Source: Candidimonas humi (GTDB taxonomy: Bacteria > Pseudomonadota > Gammaproteobacteria > Burkholderiales > Burkholderiaceae_B). From it: a stretch of 64,000 bases of DNA. A program made the position numbers and the translations under genes. Of the stretch, positions 8,749 to 17,668 are shown one piece after another. Under the pieces are notes generated by a model, which saw only the letters and a list, made by a program, of their open reading frames with translations, did no database searches and had not been told where the DNA came from. The stretch's first letter is position 1. The number at the start of each line of letters is the position of its first letter. The stretch covers positions 1 through 64,000 of the forward strand of contig NZ_JAHTBN010000001.1 in NCBI RefSeq assembly GCF_019166065.1, read 5' to 3'.

Positions 8749-9069
8749 TCATAGCCACGGATAGGAGTATTGCCATGGGCGAAGTTGGCGCGGGGCTCGG
8801 AGCAACAGATTGGGTTGGAGCTGGTAGCGTGATCTCGGCGTACCGCGCAGGTGGTAGTGGGCGTCGATAATTTCTGTGGTGACGTGCGTGCGGTACGGGA
8901 GTGCTTGTAGCGGGTAGTCAATGGGGATTAGATCGCGAGCGGCACCTTGGGCTATATGCTGTCGTATGGCGTGACGATAAGCTTGCCCATATCGGGCCCA
9001 ACGCCCTAATTGGCGGCGACGCGGCTGTCTATGCGAACTATGCCAGAACTCGTGGTCCGGCGATTCCAT
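8749..9069 (-). CDS. Uncertain 106-residue ORF in low-GC patch
   Basis: An open frame encoding an Arg/His/Tyr-rich 106-residue protein with no family I recognise. Codon use is less GC-biased at third positions than in neighbouring genes, as is the whole stretch from the M50 gene stop to about 9.8 kb. No strong ribosome binding site is visible before ATG 9069. It could be a small acquired gene, a decayed remnant, or chance. The rest of the interval 8711-9160 shows no other recognisable gene. Confidence 0.22.
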   Translation of the reverse strand: MESPDHEFWHSSHRQPRRRQLGRWARYGQAYRHAIRQHIAQGAARDLIPIDYPLQALPYRTHVTTEIIDAHYHLRGTPRSRYQLQPNLLLRAPRQLRPWQYSYPWL

Positions 9070-9160
9070 GGCCTTGATAGTGTGTGTTTTATATGTCCAA
9101 TAACGGTACGGTGGGTGCATCGACGGGTTAGAATTGATGCAATGCTCGAGAGCGAATGCC

Positions 9161-9394
9161 ATGCCCGCCAAAGCCATAGTAAAAACTTCCAAAACAGCCG
9201 TGCCCAAAGCGGCGAAAAAAACACCGCAACAGCGTACGGCCGTGCGCATCTTGACTATACAAGAGCGTATTGACGACATGCGTGCTTTCGGGCGGGAGCA
9301 AAGTAGTTCCAAAGCGGCCGCCTTGTCTTTCCTGCAGCGTGCTGGCATCGTCACGCCGACCGGAAAGCTGGCTAAGCCCTTCCGTGCTGCTTGA
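9161..9394 (+). CDS. Small basic protein, candidate antitoxin of an ADP-ribosyltransferase-like pair
   Basis: Encodes 77 residues: a Lys/Ala-rich N-terminus (MPAKAIVKTSKTAVPK) and a C-terminal segment ending LSFLQRAGIVTPTGKLAKPF. Its TGA overlaps the ATG of the next gene (TGATG), the arrangement expected when an antitoxin is translated first and coupled to its toxin. In-frame ATG 9137 or TTG 9134 would add eight or nine residues. I know no function for this family; the antitoxin role is inferred from size, order, overlap and the downstream protein. GC content and codon use are lower than in the surrounding core genes, consistent with transfer. Confidence 0.6.
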   Translation: MPAKAIVKTSKTAVPKAAKKTPQQRTAVRILTIQERIDDMRAFGREQSSSKAAALSFLQRAGIVTPTGKLAKPFRAA

Positions 9395-9795
9395 TGCCTG
9401 CCGTTTGGTCTGCCTATGAGTACCAGCCCAGCTTCGTTCTCGGCTTTCATGGCTGCGACGAAAGCGTTGGCGAGAAGATTCTTCGCGGTCGGGAACCTCA
9501 TTTGAAGCCTTCGGAACAAAAATACGACTGGCTCGGCCATGGCATTTACTTCTGGGAAGGCAACCCCGGCCGCGCGTTGGATTGCGCGGTAATGAATACC
9601 CTGCATGCCTATCGGGACTCACGTAAAGAACCGGCTTACGATTCGGTTCGCGGCCCCTTTCTTGAGGGTAATCCGATCTATCCTGTTGCGGGTTTCCGTA
9701 GCGAAAACCACATCCAGCTATGCGTGCTTAATACAGAGTGCATCAAGGGCTACTTCCGGCCATTGCGTGCCGAGGTTGGAACTCTCGCTGCATAG
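9394..9795 (+). CDS. ADP-ribosyltransferase-like protein, candidate toxin
   Basis: Encodes 133 residues from ATG 9394. The N-terminus has FHGCDESVGEKILRG followed 20 residues later by YDWLGHGIYFWE. A histidine strand, then a G-x-Y-F strand, then an acidic residue is the order of the H-Y-E catalytic triad in PARP- and DUF3990-like ADP-ribosyltransferases, so a mono-ADP-ribosyltransferase fold is plausible. I cannot place the third catalytic residue securely. The overlap with the small upstream gene suggests a toxin-antitoxin or defence-type two-gene module. Base composition differs from flanking genes. The enzyme class and toxin role are inference; that the gene is real and coupled to its neighbour is well supported. 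Confidence 0.62.
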   Translation: MPAVWSAYEYQPSFVLGFHGCDESVGEKILRGREPHLKPSEQKYDWLGHGIYFWEGNPGRALDCAVMNTLHAYRDSRKEPAYDSVRGPFLEGNPIYPVAGFRSENHIQLCVLNTECIKGYFRPLRAEVGTLAA

Positions 9796-9859
9796 TGCCG
9801 CACGCCTGTGGCGTCTTTGGAATATGGCGTGGCTCGCGGATATGGTCTGCGTCCCGACC

Positions 9860-10774
9860 CTAGGCCGCCTTGATGCCGTCGAGCGTCTTGAAGCAGGTTT
9901 CGCGCGCCTGGTCCAGGAAGGCGTGGATATAGCTCGCTTGCGCGTCTTCGACGCGCATGGCGGCATGCAGGGTGCGCCAGACGCCGGTCTCGCCCAGGTG
10001 GCAGGTGCGCAGCCAGCCCTGGTTCAGGTATTCGGTCAGGGCCCAGTTGGGCAGGGCGGCCACGCCCCGCTGGCTGGCCACCAGTTGCACGATCATCGGA
10101 GTGAGTTCGGCCTTGCGGATCGCCGCCGGCTCGACGCCGGCCGGATCCAGGAAAGCCGTATAGACGTCCAGGCGCTGCTTGTCGACGGGGTAGGTGATCA
10201 GCACCTGGTCGGCGAGCTGGCGAGGCTCTATATAGGCATACTGCGACAGCGGATTGGCCGACGACACGGCCAGCACCAGTTCATAGCTGAACAAGGGCAG
10301 GTACTGCACCGCCTCCATGGGCACGGGGTCGGACGTTATCACCAGGTCCAGATCACCGCGCAGCAGCGCCGGCAGGGGCGCAAACGAGAATGCTGCCGAG
10401 AGGTCCAGCGCCACGTCCGGCCAGTTCTGGCGAAAGGCGTCCAGGGCTGGCATCAGCCACTGGAAGCAGGAATGGCAGTCTATGGCCAGGTGCAGCCGCC
10501 CGGTGCGTCCCGCCGCCAGGCGCTGCAGCTCGCGTTCCGTAGCCTTGACGCGCGGCAATACCTCGTCGGCCAGGGCGACGATGCGCAGGCCCGCCGTGCT
10601 CAGCCGGGCCGGCCGGGTGCGCCGGTTCAGCAGGGGGGTCTTCAGGCGTACTTCCAGGTCGCGCAACTGGTGCGAAAGAGCCGACTGCGTGACGTGCAAG
10701 TGCTCGGCGGCCTCTTGCAGGCTGCCGGTATCGCGTATGGCGCTGAGAGTTTCGAGATGGCGGATTTCCAGCAT
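9860..10774 (-). CDS. metR: LysR-type regulator MetR
   Basis: A 304-residue LysR regulator. The N-terminal winged helix-turn-helix is clear (SLQEAAEHLHVTQSALSHQL, about 18-37), followed by the LysR substrate domain. Central segments closely match my memory of E. coli MetR: IDCHSCFQWLMPALDAF and GDLDLVITSD. MetR uses homocysteine as co-inducer and activates metE and other methionine genes. The gene is divergent from metE with ~140 bp between starts, the classical metR-metE arrangement, so both promoters and the MetR sites should lie in that gap. Confidence 0.93.
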   Translation of the reverse strand: MLEIRHLETLSAIRDTGSLQEAAEHLHVTQSALSHQLRDLEVRLKTPLLNRRTRPARLSTAGLRIVALADEVLPRVKATERELQRLAAGRTGRLHLAIDCHSCFQWLMPALDAFRQNWPDVALDLSAAFSFAPLPALLRGDLDLVITSDPVPMEAVQYLPLFSYELVLAVSSANPLSQYAYIEPRQLADQVLITYPVDKQRLDVYTAFLDPAGVEPAAIRKAELTPMIVQLVASQRGVAALPNWALTEYLNQGWLRTCHLGETGVWRTLHAAMRVEDAQASYIHAFLDQARETCFKTLDGIKAA

Positions 10775-10812
10775 GGCGGGTACGGAAAGAGATGTTATTT
10801 GCTTATTTTATA

Positions 10813-10825
10813 TGAATAATTCTCA
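10813..10825. promoter_or_regulatory. Candidate MetR site in metR-metE gap
   Basis: TGAATAATTCTCA approximates the MetR consensus TGAA-N5-TTCA, with one arm intact and the other CTCA. The surrounding AT-rich gap (10775-10915) also holds the divergent promoters. Assignment rests on partial match and position only. Confidence 0.35.
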
Positions 10826-10915
10826 AGTTATACATGCGTGATTTGATTTTGCTGCGTTGCTTCATAGTGGGACAATAATTAATGTGAATCAGACTAATTG
10901 AAGCAGAGATTTAAA

Positions 10916-13213
10916 ATGAGTATTTTTCATAATTTAGGCTTTCCGCGCATCGGCGTCCAGCGCGAACTGAAATGGGCGCAGGAAGCATACTGGGCCGGCC
11001 GGCAGGACGCCGCCGCCCTGGCCGAAACCGGCAAAACCTTGCGCGCGCGCCACTGGGCGCTGCAGGCGCAGGCCGGCACGGCCTTCGTGCCCGTGGGCGA
11101 TTTCGCCTGGTACGACCACATCCTGGAATGGACTACGCTGCTGGGCGCCGTGCCGGCGCGCTTCGGCCAGCCGGACGACCAGTCGGTCAGTCTGGACACG
11201 CTATTCAGGATGGCGCGCGGTCGCGCGCCCACCGGCAGGCCGGCCGCCGCTTGCGAAATGACCAAGTGGTTCGACACCAACTACCACTACATCGTGCCCG
11301 AGCTGGTGCCCGGGCAGCAATACCGTGTTGCCCGCGAAGACCTGTTCGACCAGACGCGCGAGGCCCTGGAACTGGGCTATCGCCCCAAGGTGGTGATCCC
11401 CGGCCCCCTGACCTGGCTGTGGCTGGGCAAGGGCGATGCGTATAACGGCGGCGCGTCCGACGAGGGCAAGCTGCAATTGCTGGAAAACCTCCTGCCCGTT
11501 TATGAGCAAGTGCTGCAGCGCCTGCAGGGCCTGGGTGTGGAATGGGTGCAGATCGACGAGCCTGTACTGGTGCTGGACCTGCCCGAGGCATGGCGCCGCG
11601 CCTACGCCGGCGTGTACGGCCGGCTGGCCGCGGCCGGCCCCAAGGTGTTGCTGGCTACTTATTTCGGCGCGCTGGGCGACAACCTGGCGGTGCTGCGCGA
11701 ACTGCCCGTGCACGGCGTGCATATCGATTTGGTGCGTGCCCCGCAACAACTCGAGCCGGTGCTGCGTGTGTTGCGCGCCGACCAAGTGCTGTCCGCGGGC
11801 ATCGTTAACGGCCGCAACATCTGGCGCACCGACCTGGACGCCGCGCGCGAACTGCTGGCGCCGGTCCAGGCGCAACTGGGCGATCGCCTCTGGCTGGCCC
11901 CCTCGTGCTCGCTGCTGCACGTGCCGGTCGATCTCGCCGGCGAAACCGAACTGGACGCCGAACTGAAGAGCTGGCTGTCGTTTGCGACCCAGAAGCTGGA
12001 CGAACTGCGCTGGCTGGCGGGGTCGCTGGGCGGCGAGCCCAATGCCGACACGCAGGCCGCGCTGGAAAATCAGCGCCGGGCCTTGCAGGAACGCCGCGCT
12101 TCGCCGCGCATCCACAATGCCGCGGTACAACAGCGGCTGAAGGGTTCCGACGGCCTGAGCCGCGAGCGCACGCCCTTTGCCCAGCGCATCGTGCGCCAGC
12201 AGGATGTGCTGAAGCTGCCGCCGTACCCCACCACCACCATCGGCTCCTTTCCGCAAACCGCCGAGATCCGCGCCCTGCGCCGCGAGTGGAAGGCCGGGAC
12301 GCTGAGCGACGCGGCCTATGAAAAGGCCATACGCGCCGAGATCGAGCAAGTCGTCCGCTTCCAGGAACGCATAGGCCTGGACGTGCTGGTGCACGGCGAG
12401 CCCGAGCGCAACGATATGGTCGAGTACTTCGGCGAGTTGCTGGCTGGCTTCGCCTTCACCCGCAACGGCTGGGTGCAAAGCTACGGCTCGCGCTGCGTCA
12501 AGCCGCCGGTCATCTTCGGCGACGTGGCCCGCCCGATCCCCATGACCGTGGCCTGGGCCGCATACGCCCAGTCGCTGACCGGCAAGCCCGTCAAGGGCAT
12601 GCTGACCGGCCCGGTCACTATCCTGCAGTGGTCTTTCGTGCGCGACGACCAGCCGCGCAGCACGACCTGCCGCCAGCTCGCACTGGCCCTGCGCGACGAA
12701 GTGGTCGACCTGGAAACTGCCGGCATCGGCGTCATCCAGATCGACGAACCGGCGTTCCGCGAGGGGCTGCCGCTGCGCCGCGCGGACTGGGCCGAGTACC
12801 TGGACTGGGCGGTCGACAGTTTCCGCCTGTCCACGGCCGGCGTGCGCGACGAAACGCAGATTCACACCCATATGTGCTATTCCGAGTTCAACGACATCAT
12901 CGACTCGATCGCCGCGATGGATGCGGATGTGATCACCATCGAGACCTCGCGCTCGAACATGGAACTGCTGGGCGCTTTCGAGGATTTCCGCTATCCCAAC
13001 GACATCGGCCCGGGCGTCTATGACATCCACTCGCCGAACGTGCCCAGCGTGGACTGGATGGTGGACCTGATGCACAAGGCTGCGTCGCGGCTGCCCGCCG
13101 AGCGCCTCTGGGTGAACCCCGACTGCGGGCTCAAGACCCGGGCCTGGCCGGAAACCGAGGCGGCGCTCGTCGCCATGGTGGACGCCGCGCAGGCGCTGCG
13201 CAAGGCCGCCTGA
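10916..13213 (+). CDS. metE: Cobalamin-independent methionine synthase MetE
   Basis: A 765-residue enzyme transferring a methyl group from 5-methyltetrahydropteroyl-triglutamate to homocysteine in the last step of methionine synthesis. Both barrels are present: the N-terminal one begins [15 protein letters not shown], and the C-terminal one carries the zinc ligands in [11 protein letters not shown] (about 648) and the folate/homocysteine region [10 protein letters not shown] (about 441). ATG 10916 gives the canonical N-terminus just before the GFPRIG motif, with an AG-rich stretch (AGCAGAG) upstream. Length fits the family (about 755). Expected to be activated by the divergent MetR. Confidence 0.97.
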   Translation: MSIFHNLGFPRIGVQRELKWAQEAYWAGRQDAAALAETGKTLRARHWALQAQAGTAFVPVGDFAWYDHILEWTTLLGAVPARFGQPDDQSVSLDTLFRMARGRAPTGRPAAACEMTKWFDTNYHYIVPELVPGQQYRVAREDLFDQTREALELGYRPKVVIPGPLTWLWLGKGDAYNGGASDEGKLQLLENLLPVYEQVLQRLQGLGVEWVQIDEPVLVLDLPEAWRRAYAGVYGRLAAAGPKVLLATYFGALGDNLAVLRELPVHGVHIDLVRAPQQLEPVLRVLRADQVLSAGIVNGRNIWRTDLDAARELLAPVQAQLGDRLWLAPSCSLLHVPVDLAGETELDAELKSWLSFATQKLDELRWLAGSLGGEPNADTQAALENQRRALQERRASPRIHNAAVQQRLKGSDGLSRERTPFAQRIVRQQDVLKLPPYPTTTIGSFPQTAEIRALRREWKAGTLSDAAYEKAIRAEIEQVVRFQERIGLDVLVHGEPERNDMVEYFGELLAGFAFTRNGWVQSYGSRCVKPPVIFGDVARPIPMTVAWAAYAQSLTGKPVKGMLTGPVTILQWSFVRDDQPRSTTCRQLALALRDEVVDLETAGIGVIQIDEPAFREGLPLRRADWAEYLDWAVDSFRLSTAGVRDETQIHTHMCYSEFNDIIDSIAAMDADVITIETSRSNMELLGAFEDFRYPNDIGPGVYDIHSPNVPSVDWMVDLMHKAASRLPAERLWVNPDCGLKTRAWPETEAALVAMVDAAQALRKAA

Positions 13214-13223
13214 GCAAGCGTGC

Positions 13224-13253
13224 CGCAGCCGGCCGCCGTGTCGGCCGGCTGCG
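13224..13253 (+). terminator. Hairpin after metE
   Basis: A perfect 11-bp inverted repeat (CGCAGCCGGCC and its complement) with an 8-base loop lies 10 bases after the metE stop. No clear T-run follows, so it is either a weak intrinsic terminator or an mRNA 3'-end stabiliser. Confidence 0.5.
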
Positions 13254-13320
13254 ATCCTCATCGGCATGCGGCCCCGTGGGGCGCGGCATGCCGTTGCGGC
13301 TGACGGCATATACGTTATAT

Positions 13321-13378
13321 ATGGGCGCGGCATATGCATCTGGTGATATATGCGCTGGATGATATATGCCGCGCCCAT
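13321..13378. repeat. 15-bp inverted repeat with internal direct repeats
   Basis: ATGGGCGCGGCATAT at 13321-13335 is perfectly complementary to 13364-13378. The 28-base centre has two near-identical copies of CTGG(A)TGATATATGC. A second shorter palindrome (CGGCATGC...GCATGCCG, 13262-13293) precedes it. The interval 13254-13501 otherwise has no gene; it could hold a regulator site for the DUF2889 gene or an RNA hairpin. Confidence 0.65.
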
Positions 13379-13501
13379 TCTGCATTGTGGCCGTCTTCTT
13401 GACGTCGCGCCAGCGCCCGGCGCCGCGGCCCTGGCCCCGCAAGGGCGCGAGAGGCTGCGTTATACTTGCAAGGTTTATCGTCCAGCTGTTTAACTTCATA
13501 C

Positions 13502-14077
13502 ATGCCCCTGCCGCCTTCCAATGTCTCGCGCGAGCCGTTGCATACGCGTTCCATACGTGTAGACTCATACGCCCGGGAAGACGGCCAATGGGATCTCGAA
13601 GCCGAACTCATCGACACCAAGGGCTACGATTTCCCGCGGCACAGCGGCGCGATCCACAAGGCCGGTACACCTGTGCACCATATGCATCTGCGCGTCACCA
13701 TCGACGACCAGTTCACCATCACGGCGGCGGCCGCCGCCTACGATGCGGCACCCTACGATTCCAACTGCAGCGCCATCGCTCCCGACTATGAGGCGCTGGT
13801 GGGCATGAATCTGCTGCGCAGTTTCCGGCAAACCGTCAAAGATCGCTTCGCGCGCACTGCGGGCTGCACGCACATGACCGAGCTTTCCTATGTGCTGCCG
13901 ACGGTGGCGGTGCAGACCATGTCCAATCGCCGGCGCCTGGAAAGGCTGGCCTCGGCCACGCCCAAGAAACCCTTCCAGCTCGACGGCTGTCATGCGCTGC
14001 GCACGGACGGCTCGGTCGCCCAAGAGTTCTATCCCCAGTGGTATGTAGCCCCTGGGGCCAGGGAGAAGCACGAATAA
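13502..14077 (+). CDS. DUF2889-family protein
   Basis: A 191-residue cytosolic protein matching the DUF2889 family as I know it: an N-terminal LHTRSIRVDSYAREDGQWDLEAEL strand pair, then MHLRVTIDDQFTI, a centre with ALVGMNLLRSFRQTVKDRF and GCTHMTEL, and a C-terminal FQLDGCHALRTDG. Function is unknown. ATG 13502 starts immediately before the conserved region; an in-frame extension upstream is AT-rich and unlike the family. It lies alone between metE and sucC. Confidence 0.82.
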   Translation: MPLPPSNVSREPLHTRSIRVDSYAREDGQWDLEAELIDTKGYDFPRHSGAIHKAGTPVHHMHLRVTIDDQFTITAAAAAYDAAPYDSNCSAIAPDYEALVGMNLLRSFRQTVKDRFARTAGCTHMTELSYVLPTVAVQTMSNRRRLERLASATPKKPFQLDGCHALRTDGSVAQEFYPQWYVAPGAREKHE

Positions 14078-14166
14078 CCCCGCTCCGGCCCGGCGCGTCA
14101 TGGTGCCGGCGGCCTTAGGCTAGGCACGGGCATTTTTTTTCATCTTTACGTACTGACAGGTCATAA

Positions 14167-15327
14167 ATGAAAATTCACGAGTATCAAGGCAAGGAACTGC
14201 TGAAGAAATTTGGCGTCACCGTGCCGCGCGGTTTTCCTGCATTTTCCGTGGAAGAGGCCGTTGCCGCGGCCGAGAAGCTGGGCGGCCCGGTCTGGGTGGT
14301 CAAGGCGCAGATCCACGCCGGTGGCCGGGGCAAGGGCGGCGGCGTGAAGCTGGCGCGCTCCATCGATGAAGTGCGCAAACTGGCTTCCGAGATCCTGGGC
14401 ATGCAGCTCGTCACGCATCAGACCGGCCCCGAAGGCCAGAAGGTGCGCCGCCTGCTGGTCGAAGAGGGCGCCGACATCAAGAAGGAATACTACGTCGGCA
14501 TCGTCACCGACCGCGCCTCGCAGCGCGTGTGCGTGATGGCCTCCAGCGAAGGCGGCATGGAAATCGAAGAAGTCGCCGACAAGACGCCCGAGAAGATCCT
14601 CAAGGTGTTTGTCGACCCTCTCGTCGGGCTGACCGATGCCGACGCCACCAAGCTGGCCCAGGGCATAGGCGTTCCGGCCGCTTCGGTGGGCAAGGCCGCG
14701 GCCGAGTTCCAGAAGCTCTACAAGGCCTATTGGGAAACCGATGCGTCCCTGGCCGAGATCAACCCGCTGATCCTGACCGGCTCGGGCGACATCATTGCGC
14801 TGGACGCCAAGTTCAACTTCGATTCGAACGCGCTGTTCCGCCACCCCGAGATCGTGGCTTATCGCGACCTCGACGAAGAAGACCCCGCCGAGATCGAAGC
14901 CAGCAAGTACGACCTGGCCTATATCCAGCTCGACGGCAATATCGGCTGCCTGGTCAACGGCGCCGGCCTGGCCATGGCCACCATGGACACCATCAAGCTG
15001 TTCGGCGGCGAGCCGGCCAACTTCCTGGACGTGGGCGGCGGCGCGACGGCCGAGAAGGTCACCGAGGCTTTCAAGATCATGCTGGCCAATGACAGCGTCA
15101 AGGCGATCCTGGTCAATATCTTCGGCGGCATCATGCGCTGCGACGTGATCGCCGAGGGCGTGATCGCGGCCTGCAAGGCCGTCAACCTGAATGTGCCGCT
15201 GGTCGTGCGCATGAAGGGCACCAATGAAGAGCTTGGCAAGAAGATGCTGGCCGATTCGGGCCTGCCCATCATCAGCGCCGACACCATGGCCGAAGCCGCG
15301 ACCCGCGTCGTGGCCGCCGTGAAGTAA
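14167..15327 (+). CDS. sucC: Succinyl-CoA ligase (ADP-forming) beta subunit
   Basis: A 386-residue subunit with the family N-terminus [17 protein letters not shown], an ATP-grasp domain ([12 protein letters not shown] near 51) and a C-terminal ligase domain ([13 protein letters not shown], about 319). With SucD it converts succinyl-CoA to succinate with substrate-level phosphorylation in the TCA cycle. sucD follows after 22 bases and has its own AGGA ribosome site. Length is normal for the family. Confidence 0.98.
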   Translation: MKIHEYQGKELLKKFGVTVPRGFPAFSVEEAVAAAEKLGGPVWVVKAQIHAGGRGKGGGVKLARSIDEVRKLASEILGMQLVTHQTGPEGQKVRRLLVEEGADIKKEYYVGIVTDRASQRVCVMASSEGGMEIEEVADKTPEKILKVFVDPLVGLTDADATKLAQGIGVPAASVGKAAAEFQKLYKAYWETDASLAEINPLILTGSGDIIALDAKFNFDSNALFRHPEIVAYRDLDEEDPAEIEASKYDLAYIQLDGNIGCLVNGAGLAMATMDTIKLFGGEPANFLDVGGGATAEKVTEAFKIMLANDSVKAILVNIFGGIMRCDVIAEGVIAACKAVNLNVPLVVRMKGTNEELGKKMLADSGLPIISADTMAEAATRVVAAVK

Positions 15328-15349
15328 GAATATTGCCGAGGATTTGTAA

Positions 15350-16231
15350 ATGTCGATTCTGATCAACAAAGATACCAAAGTCATCACGCAGGGCATCACC
15401 GGCAAGACCGGCCAGTTCCACACTCGCATGTGCCGCGAGTATGCCAACGGCCGCGCGGCTTTCGTGGCCGGCGTGCACCCCAAGAAGGCAGGCGAGAACT
15501 TCGAGGGCATTCCTATCTACGCCTCGGTCAAGGACGCCAAGGCCGAGACCGGCGCGACGGTTTCCGTGATCTACGTGCCGCCCGCGGGCGCGGCCGATGC
15601 GATCTGGGAAGCGGTCGAGGCCGATCTGGACCTGGTCATCTGCATCACGGAAGGTATTCCCGTGCGCGACATGCTGGTGGTGCGCAATCGCATGCGCGAC
15701 GAAAATCGCAAGACGCTGCTGCTGGGGCCGAACTGCCCGGGGCTGATTACTCCCGACGAAATCAAGATCGGCATCATGCCGGGGCATATTCACCGCAAGG
15801 GCCGCATCGGTGTGGTGAGCCGCTCGGGCACGCTGACCTATGAGGCGGTGGCGCAGGTCACCGAACTCGGGCTGGGCCAGTCCAGCGCGGTGGGCATCGG
15901 CGGCGACCCGATCAATGGCTTGAAGCACATCGATATTCTGCAGATGTTCAACGACGATCCGGACACCGACGCGGTGATCATGATCGGCGAGATCGGCGGG
16001 CCGGACGAGGTGAATGCGGCGCGCTGGGCCAAGGACAATATGAAGAAGCCGGTGGTGGGCTTTATCGCGGGCGTCACGGCGCCTCCGGGCAAGCGCATGG
16101 GCCACGCGGGCGCGCTGATTTCGGGCGGCGCCGATACGGCGGATGCCAAGCTGGAAATCATGGAAGCCTGCGGGATCAAGACTACGCGCAATCCGTCGGA
16201 GATGGGGAAGTTGTTGAAGTCGGTGCTGTAG
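15350..16231 (+). CDS. sucD: Succinyl-CoA ligase alpha subunit
   Basis: A 293-residue CoA-binding catalytic subunit. It has an N-terminal Rossmann domain (MSILINKDTKVITQGITGKTG), the ligase motif VVSRSGTLTYE, and the phosphohistidine region MGHAGALISGG (about 245). It pairs with SucC immediately upstream. Its stop is followed by an intrinsic terminator, closing the sucCD operon. Confidence 0.98.
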   Translation: MSILINKDTKVITQGITGKTGQFHTRMCREYANGRAAFVAGVHPKKAGENFEGIPIYASVKDAKAETGATVSVIYVPPAGAADAIWEAVEADLDLVICITEGIPVRDMLVVRNRMRDENRKTLLLGPNCPGLITPDEIKIGIMPGHIHRKGRIGVVSRSGTLTYEAVAQVTELGLGQSSAVGIGGDPINGLKHIDILQMFNDDPDTDAVIMIGEIGGPDEVNAARWAKDNMKKPVVGFIAGVTAPPGKRMGHAGALISGGADTADAKLEIMEACGIKTTRNPSEMGKLLKSVL

Positions 16232-16271
16232 TTGGTGGTATGTGCCGGCCCTGCGGGCCGGCGCTTGCCGG

Positions 16272-16305
16272 AACGGTCCGTCCTGGTGGCGGGCCGTTTG
16301 TTTTT
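16272..16305 (+). terminator. Intrinsic terminator of sucCD
   Basis: A GC-rich stem built from ACGGTCC and GGGCCGT is followed by TTTGTTTTT. A second hairpin, CCGGCCC-TGC-GGGCCGG, lies just before it. Confidence 0.7.
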
Positions 16306-16330
16306 GGGGCGTTCTTTTGAGGGCCTTTGT

Positions 16331-16588
16331 GCGTCGCAGGTTGCGGTTCTTTAGGCGCGGCCTAGAACGGGGTACCTCCCTCCGGTGCGGTACCCCACGC
16401 ACCTCCGGGAGGCATCCCGTTCTCTCCGCTGGTTTTGTAGACGGGTGGGGGGTGTGGGGCCTTGGTGCGTCGGAGGCTTGGTTCTTTCGGCCGCGGCCTA
16501 GAACGGGGTACCTCCCTCCGGCGCGGTACCCCACGCACCTCCGGGAGGTACCCCGTTCTCTCCGCTGGTTTTGTAGACGGATGGGGGA
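16331..16588. repeat. Two tandem copies of a ~122-bp palindromic element
   Basis: Copy 1 (16331-16452) and copy 2 (16467-16588) align with a 136-bp period. Each contains a long inverted repeat: AGAACGGGGTACCTCC pairs perfectly with 16544-16559 in copy 2, and with two mismatches with 16408-16423 in copy 1. Between the arms both carry GCGGTACCCCACGCACCTCC. Spurious open frames run through it on both strands. It looks like a dispersed REP-type palindromic repeat rather than a gene. The remainder to 16860 holds no gene I recognise. Confidence 0.8.
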
Positions 16589-16860
16589 TGCGCGGGGCGG
16601 GTTGGTGTTTGTCCGGGATATCGGGGGAAACCCGGTGTTTTGTGGAAAATGAAAGATTGCTTACGTACAACTGACTATAATGCCGGGTGTGCCGCAGTTT
16701 GGCCGCCGGCAGGAATGGCTTCGAATCATGCGCCCGAGTCCGATGCGCCCGCAGGGGGACGCAGCGGCCGGGCGGCTTTGTTGGGGGTGTGCCGGGGACG
16801 TCGGGGCTTGTCGCCGCTTAGCGTATCTAGGGTGGCACTTATGCATAAAGGGAATGGGGA

Positions 16861-17559
16861 ATGAACGTTGGTTCGATGGAATTCTGGCTCGCACTGCTGG
16901 AGATTATTTGGGTAAACATATTGCTGTCGGGGGATAACGCGGTGGTGATTGCGCTGGCGGCGCGTTCTTTGCCGCCGCAGCAGCAACGCACGGCGATCGT
17001 TGCCGGTTCGGCCGGGGCTATTGTGTTGCGGATCGTCCTGACGCTGGTGGCGGCCGAGCTGTTGCTGCTGCCGTGGCTGAAGACGGTCGGGGCCTTGCTG
17101 CTGGTGTACATAGGGGTCAGCCTGTTGTTGCCCGAGAAGGACGGCGACGGGACGGAAAAACAGTACAACAGCCTCTGGGCGGCGATACGCACCATCCTGG
17201 TGGCCGACCTGGTCATGAGCCTGGACAATGTGGTGGCGGTGGCCGCCGCGGCCCATGGCAATGTGCCGCTGCTGATCATCGGCCTGGCCATCAGTATTCC
17301 GCTGGTCATTTTCGGCAGCACGCTGCTGCTCAAGGTCATCGAGCGTCTTCCCGTTATTGTGTGGCTGGGTGCTGCGCTGCTGGGTTTCATTGCGGGCGAG
17401 ATGCTGGTCAGCGATCCGGCCCTGGGCGGCGTGTTCGACGGGTTCGCGGCGTCGCTGCATGCGTCCAGCCACCAGTTGGCCCTGGCTATCGGCCTGGTGG
17501 GCGCCTTGCTGGTGCTGGCTATAGGGTGGATTTTTACACATAGAAACAAAACTGAATAG
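16861..17559 (+). CDS. TerC/Alx-family membrane protein (YjbE-type), copy 1
   Basis: A 232-residue integral membrane protein of the TerC family with about seven helices. The two family acidic motifs are present: ILLSGDNAVVIALA (about 20-33) and ADLVMSLDNVVAVA (about 115-128). Family members such as Alx and MntX relatives are linked to manganese export or metal handling during exoenzyme metallation; the substrate here is not determined. A paralogue lies 110 bp downstream beyond a terminator. No yybP-ykoY manganese riboswitch could be recognised in the leader. Confidence 0.9.
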   Translation: MNVGSMEFWLALLEIIWVNILLSGDNAVVIALAARSLPPQQQRTAIVAGSAGAIVLRIVLTLVAAELLLLPWLKTVGALLLVYIGVSLLLPEKDGDGTEKQYNSLWAAIRTILVADLVMSLDNVVAVAAAAHGNVPLLIIGLAISIPLVIFGSTLLLKVIERLPVIVWLGAALLGFIAGEMLVSDPALGGVFDGFAASLHASSHQLALAIGLVGALLVLAIGWIFTHRNKTE

Positions 17560-17588
17560 AAACTGAATTAAAATCTGGGGCAGTCGTC

Positions 17589-17622
17589 ACGCCTCGGCGC
17601 ATGCGGTGCGCCGGGGCGTTTT
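17589..17622 (+). terminator. Terminator between the two TerC genes
   Basis: Stem CGCCTCGGCGCA paired with TGCGCCGGGGCG, followed by TTTT. It lies just upstream of the second TerC gene and rules out longer in-frame starts for it. Confidence 0.75.
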
Positions 17623-17668
17623 CGTGTACGGCGCCGATAAAAGGCGCAGATATTTACGGGCATTCCAG

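Noticed and set aside
8711-9133. Insertion sequence or transposase remnant
   Set aside because: No terminal inverted repeats, DDE motif or known transposase segment could be recognised.
16362-16670. Protein-coding frames through the duplicated palindromic element
   Set aside because: They run on both strands, mirror the repeat, and have no ribosome site or family similarity.
16600-16860. yybP-ykoY manganese riboswitch before the first TerC gene
   Set aside because: The GGGGAGUAG-type core and paired arms could not be found by eye.
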